Source: Hyphomonadaceae bacterium UBA4763
GTDB taxonomy: Bacteria > Pseudomonadota > Alphaproteobacteria > Caulobacterales > Aquidulcibacteraceae
Assembly: GCA_002403455.1 (NCBI GenBank)
Contig: DHHV01000136.1
Location: 1 to 8,622 of the forward strand
DNA: 8,622 nucleotides
Direction of reading: 5' to 3'
Shown piece by piece: positions 6,122 through 8,622 of this stretch. Position numbers and translations under genes: made by a program. How positions within the stretch are numbered: position 1 is the stretch's first letter; each line of letters opens with the position of its first letter. The notes under the pieces were generated by a model. It made no database searches and was not told the origin of the DNA. It saw nothing but the letters and a program-made list of their open reading frames with translations.

Positions 6122-8323
6122 TTAAAACGACGACGAAATGCCGAAGGTAAAAACCCGCCCCGCCCCGGCAAAGCGCGTCGTATCGATGGTTTCTGTTTGA
6201 GAACTTGCCGGAATGAACTGATTATCGAGGATGTTTTGAATGCCGAAGGAGAACACAATATTGCGAAAGCGGTAATCGGAGGCAATGTCGATCGTGGTGT
6301 AGCTTTCCACCGGCAATGCATCGGTCCCGTCGGCGAAGGCGCGATCCCGACGGCGGACCGACAATATGCTGACGCGATTGCGCCACTTCGGTGTCGTTTG
6401 ATGCGCGATAAACCCGCGCAATTGGATAGGCGGCGCCACCACCGAGCTCAGCGCTTGAAAATCGCCATCATCGCCGATGTCGAAATTGCCATCGACCCAG
6501 GTCAAGGAGCCGCCGACCCGCAATGAATCGATCGGCCGCCACTCGCCGTCAAACTCGACGCCAAAATTGCGCTGCGGGGCAATTACCGGCTCGAGGAATC
6601 CGGAGACCGGATTGAGCGCAAAGGTCGTCCCGACCCGCGAGAAATTGAAAAACCCCGCAGCGGTTAAGCTTAAACGATCGCCGCGATAGCGCACCGCCCC
6701 ATCAAAATTGGTGACTTCTTGCGCCTTAAGCGCGAAACCACCGTCGCTATCGTCCGCGACATCGCCAAAACTGCCCAAGCCCAGAGTGAAGCCAACGCCA
6801 GGCAAGGAAAAGCCTTGCGAAAAATTGTAGACCAGCGCGAGACGTTCGGTGACGTCATAGACGATCCCGAAATTAAACACGAAATCACTGGTCGAAACCT
6901 GTCCGCCAAGCAAATCCTCTGGAAAGGCGCCTGGATTGGTAAAGGGCGAGGCGGTAAAATCTTCAACATCCAGGCGAATGGCCTCAAAGCGCACGCCGCC
7001 GCTCAGCCGTAGATTTGCCAAAGCTTCCCATTCGGCCTGAACGAAGCCGGCAATATTGCGTTGCGTAAAGGGCGGGATTTGCGTCGGATTGGCGATGACG
7101 ACGGCGGATTGGTCATTATCGAACAAATCCTCATCGATCGAGTTGAACGGGCCTTCCAAATCATCGAACGATATATCAGCCCCATAGGCCAGCGTCAGTC
7201 CGTCGACGACCGGGGTTTCGATCAACAAGCGCCCGCCGATTTCGCGCGCGTCCAGTGTCGTTTGAAAGATCGCCGGAGCGGTCGGGAAAAACACCAAAAA
7301 CGGCGCGCCGCTGATATCGCTGGGAACCTGGGCAAGATCGGTCGTCCGGTAGAAAAACTGCGCGGACAATTTGGACCCGAAAAGGTCGGCATGCTCATAG
7401 GCGCCGGTCACATTGACAACGCGTTGCCGCGGCGGATCGTCAAAGGCGATGTCGCCGACATTCAGCGCCCTGGCGATCGCGCCGATCGGCGGTAGGTTGG
7501 CGCTGGGGTCGGAAATGAACGGGCTGTCGAAATTATTGTTCAGGAAATTGAACGAGGCGGTGAGCTTTTGGTTTTCATCGAGGTCATAACCAATTTTGCC
7601 CAGAATATTGATCTGGCGGTTGAAATTGGAGGATCCGTCCGGCGGGATCAATCCGCCAGCGGCGTCAAAAAACCCTTGGTCCTCATCGACGGCGACCGAC
7701 ACTAATCCGCTCAACGAACCGGTGCGGCCTGATGACAAGGTGCTTAACCGATAGCTCGGCCCGCGCTGGCCGATCGTTGACGGCTGTAGGCGGAGCGTCG
7801 CGTTCGCATTGCCCTCGGCGCCGGCTTCGTCACGCAGACGTCGCGTGATGATATGGATGATGCCTCCCGTCGCGCCCTCGCCAAAAATTGCCGACGCGCC
7901 CCGCACCACTTCGATCCGCTCGATAGCGGCAGGATCAATCGCGAAGAATTCCGTGCCAAACCCGCTATTGGAGTTTTGCGGAACGCCATCGATCAGCAAA
8001 AACACCGGCCGGCCGCGGATCGTGAAATCCTCCGTGCGGCCATCGCCTTGCGGCGGCGATAAACCCGGCACGAGCCGGCCCAGAATAGTCGTCAAATTGG
8101 GATCAAAGGCGACCTCGCGGGCGATGTCGGCGCTGGTCAGGATCGTCACTTGCTGGGCAAGATCGTCGAGCGACCGTTGCGTCCGCGTCGCCGTCACGGT
8201 GATCGTATCGCCGATCAGCTCTTGATCGGGGCCGCGTGCGGTTTCTTGCGCCGCCGCCGAGCCTAAAAATGCCCCGCCGGAGAGGATGAGCAGCGATATC
8301 GGACGCATGAGCCGGTAAGGCAT
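6122..8323 (-). CDS. TonB-dependent outer-membrane receptor (siderophore/metal type)
   Basis: Encodes 733 residues. A signal peptide (about 1-25, hydrophobic core LLILSGGAFLG, then SAAAQ) precedes a TonB-box-like DTITVTA (39-45). The plug domain follows (about 50-163) with IRGRPVFLLIDGVP, then AIERIEVVRGASAIFGEGAT and GGIIHIIT. The remainder is a beta-barrel with alternating aromatic strands ending FTFGISSSF; a terminal Phe is typical of outer-membrane barrels. These receptors import ferric siderophores, haem, cobalamin or other scarce ligands using TonB energy. The PepSY gene downstream favours an iron chelate, but the ligand cannot be read from sequence. I chose ATG 8323 because a G-rich run ends 4 bases upstream; TTG 8335 would add four residues and ATG 8308 would remove five. 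Plug and barrel appear intact, with no frameshift. Confidence 0.93.
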   Translation of the reverse strand: MPYRLMRPISLLILSGGAFLGSAAAQETARGPDQELIGDTITVTATRTQRSLDDLAQQVTILTSADIAREVAFDPNLTTILGRLVPGLSPPQGDGRTEDFTIRGRPVFLLIDGVPQNSNSGFGTEFFAIDPAAIERIEVVRGASAIFGEGATGGIIHIITRRLRDEAGAEGNANATLRLQPSTIGQRGPSYRLSTLSSGRTGSLSGLVSVAVDEDQGFFDAAGGLIPPDGSSNFNRQINILGKIGYDLDENQKLTASFNFLNNNFDSPFISDPSANLPPIGAIARALNVGDIAFDDPPRQRVVNVTGAYEHADLFGSKLSAQFFYRTTDLAQVPSDISGAPFLVFFPTAPAIFQTTLDAREIGGRLLIETPVVDGLTLAYGADISFDDLEGPFNSIDEDLFDNDQSAVVIANPTQIPPFTQRNIAGFVQAEWEALANLRLSGGVRFEAIRLDVEDFTASPFTNPGAFPEDLLGGQVSTSDFVFNFGIVYDVTERLALVYNFSQGFSLPGVGFTLGLGSFGDVADDSDGGFALKAQEVTNFDGAVRYRGDRLSLTAAGFFNFSRVGTTFALNPVSGFLEPVIAPQRNFGVEFDGEWRPIDSLRVGGSLTWVDGNFDIGDDGDFQALSSVVAPPIQLRGFIAHQTTPKWRNRVSILSVRRRDRAFADGTDALPVESYTTIDIASDYRFRNIVFSFGIQNILDNQFIPASSQTETIDTTRFAGAGRVFTFGISSSF

Positions 8324-8341
8324 GCAGCCCCCCAAATTGCG

Positions 8342-8376
8342 AATAATTATTAGTGGCGGTAATTCGTGTGCAATTA
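8342..8376 (-). promoter_or_regulatory. Candidate receptor promoter overlapped by two AT-rich dyads
   Basis: On the minus strand, TTGCAC (8373-8368) and AATAAT (8351-8346) are separated by 16 bases, a reasonable -35/-10 pair about 20 bases before the receptor ATG. The -10 lies in a perfect palindrome AATAATTATT (8342-8351), and the -35 lies in TAATT-N7-AATTA (8360-8376). The dyad centres are about 21-22 bases apart, near two helical turns. Iron-type regulators (Fur, Irr, RirA) commonly control such receptors, but neither dyad is an exact match to a consensus I know. The divergent creatininase start is about 150 bases away. Confidence 0.4.
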
Positions 8377-8524
8377 ACAGTCAATCGCAAAAAGGTCGCA
8401 GGGGAAGGTTTTTGAGCGGTTCGGGTCGTGGGGGACGGACGCGGCGGGATAGGTCATGCGCCCGCGCCCACTGGCGCTCTTCGCCGCCACCGCTACATGA
8501 GACGGAAACAGAAGGAGCGCGCGA

Positions 8525-8622
8525 ATGTTGTTACAAAACGCTACTTGGCCCGAGATCGAGACCTATTTGCAGCGCAGCCGCGCGATCGTCGTGCCGATCG
8601 GCTCGACCGAGCAGCATGGCCC
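8525..8622 (+). CDS. Creatininase-family amidohydrolase, N-terminal fragment
   Basis: Only the first 32 codons are in the window. The ATG is fixed by a strong AAGGAG at 8512-8517, 7 bases upstream. The fragment ends IVVPIGSTEQHGP, the hallmark first motif of the creatininase family (PF02633); Glu29 and His31 match the motif's metal-binding Glu and His. Members are cytoplasmic metal-dependent amidases acting on creatinine, on mycofactocin precursor peptide, or on formamide and other cyclic or linear amides, so the substrate cannot be told from this piece. The gene diverges from the TonB receptor across about 200 bases. I see no convincing -35/-10 pair for it in that gap. Confidence 0.88.
   Translation, partial: MLLQNATWPEIETYLQRSRAIVVPIGSTEQHG

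Noticed and set aside
6103..6321. Upstream extension of the PepSY reading frame to 6321
   Set aside because: The added 73 residues lie within the receptor's C-terminal coding region and do not resemble the family. ATG 6102 follows the receptor stop directly.
8377..8524. Promoter or small RNA before the creatininase gene
   Set aside because: The stretch is G-rich with no convincing -35/-10 pair or terminator; only the ribosome binding site is clear.

Overview
The window is GC-rich, densely packed DNA with an alphaproteobacterial look, most likely Rhizobiales (Hyphomicrobiales). The grounds are a STAS-MlaE permease fused in one chain and encoded in a four-gene lipid-transport operon, a DgcA-type enolase-superfamily epimerase, and a palindromic repeat that resembles, from memory, the abundant intergenic repeats of rhizobial genomes. 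Genus and species cannot be read from the sequence.

Region 1 (1-3385, minus strand): a compact operon in the order STAS-MlaE permease, MlaF-like ATPase, MlaD-like MCE protein, ABC-transport auxiliary lipoprotein (cut by the window edge). Two junctions are 4-base start/stop overlaps and one is a 3-base gap. Together these encode an Mla/Pqi-type machine that moves lipids between the inner and outer membranes. The permease starts with TTG and the ATPase with GTG.

Region 2 (3483-4481, plus): a divergently transcribed dipeptide epimerase / N-acetyl-D-Glu racemase (DgcA type) with all enolase-superfamily catalytic residues visible.

Region 3 (4523-4845, plus): remains of a small antitoxin-like gene split by a 101-bp element (4610-4710). 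The element has 10-bp imperfect terminal inverted repeats and a two-hairpin structure. Removing exactly 101 bp rejoins the two halves into one uninterrupted 73-codon frame. This is the most interesting object in the window.

Region 4 (4888-8323, minus): a TonB-dependent outer-membrane receptor followed after 19 bp by a PepSY-type membrane protein, a typical metal/siderophore uptake pair (receptor plus putative inner-membrane reductase). Two AT-rich dyads overlap the candidate receptor promoter and may be the operator of a metal regulator.

Region 5 (8525 to the end, plus): the first 32 codons of a creatininase-family amidohydrolase, divergent from the receptor and preceded by a strong ribosome binding site.

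No tRNA, rRNA, CRISPR array, transposase or phage gene was seen. No stretch longer than 300 bases lacks a gene. I did not find a clearly new multi-gene system; the element-split small gene is the best lead.
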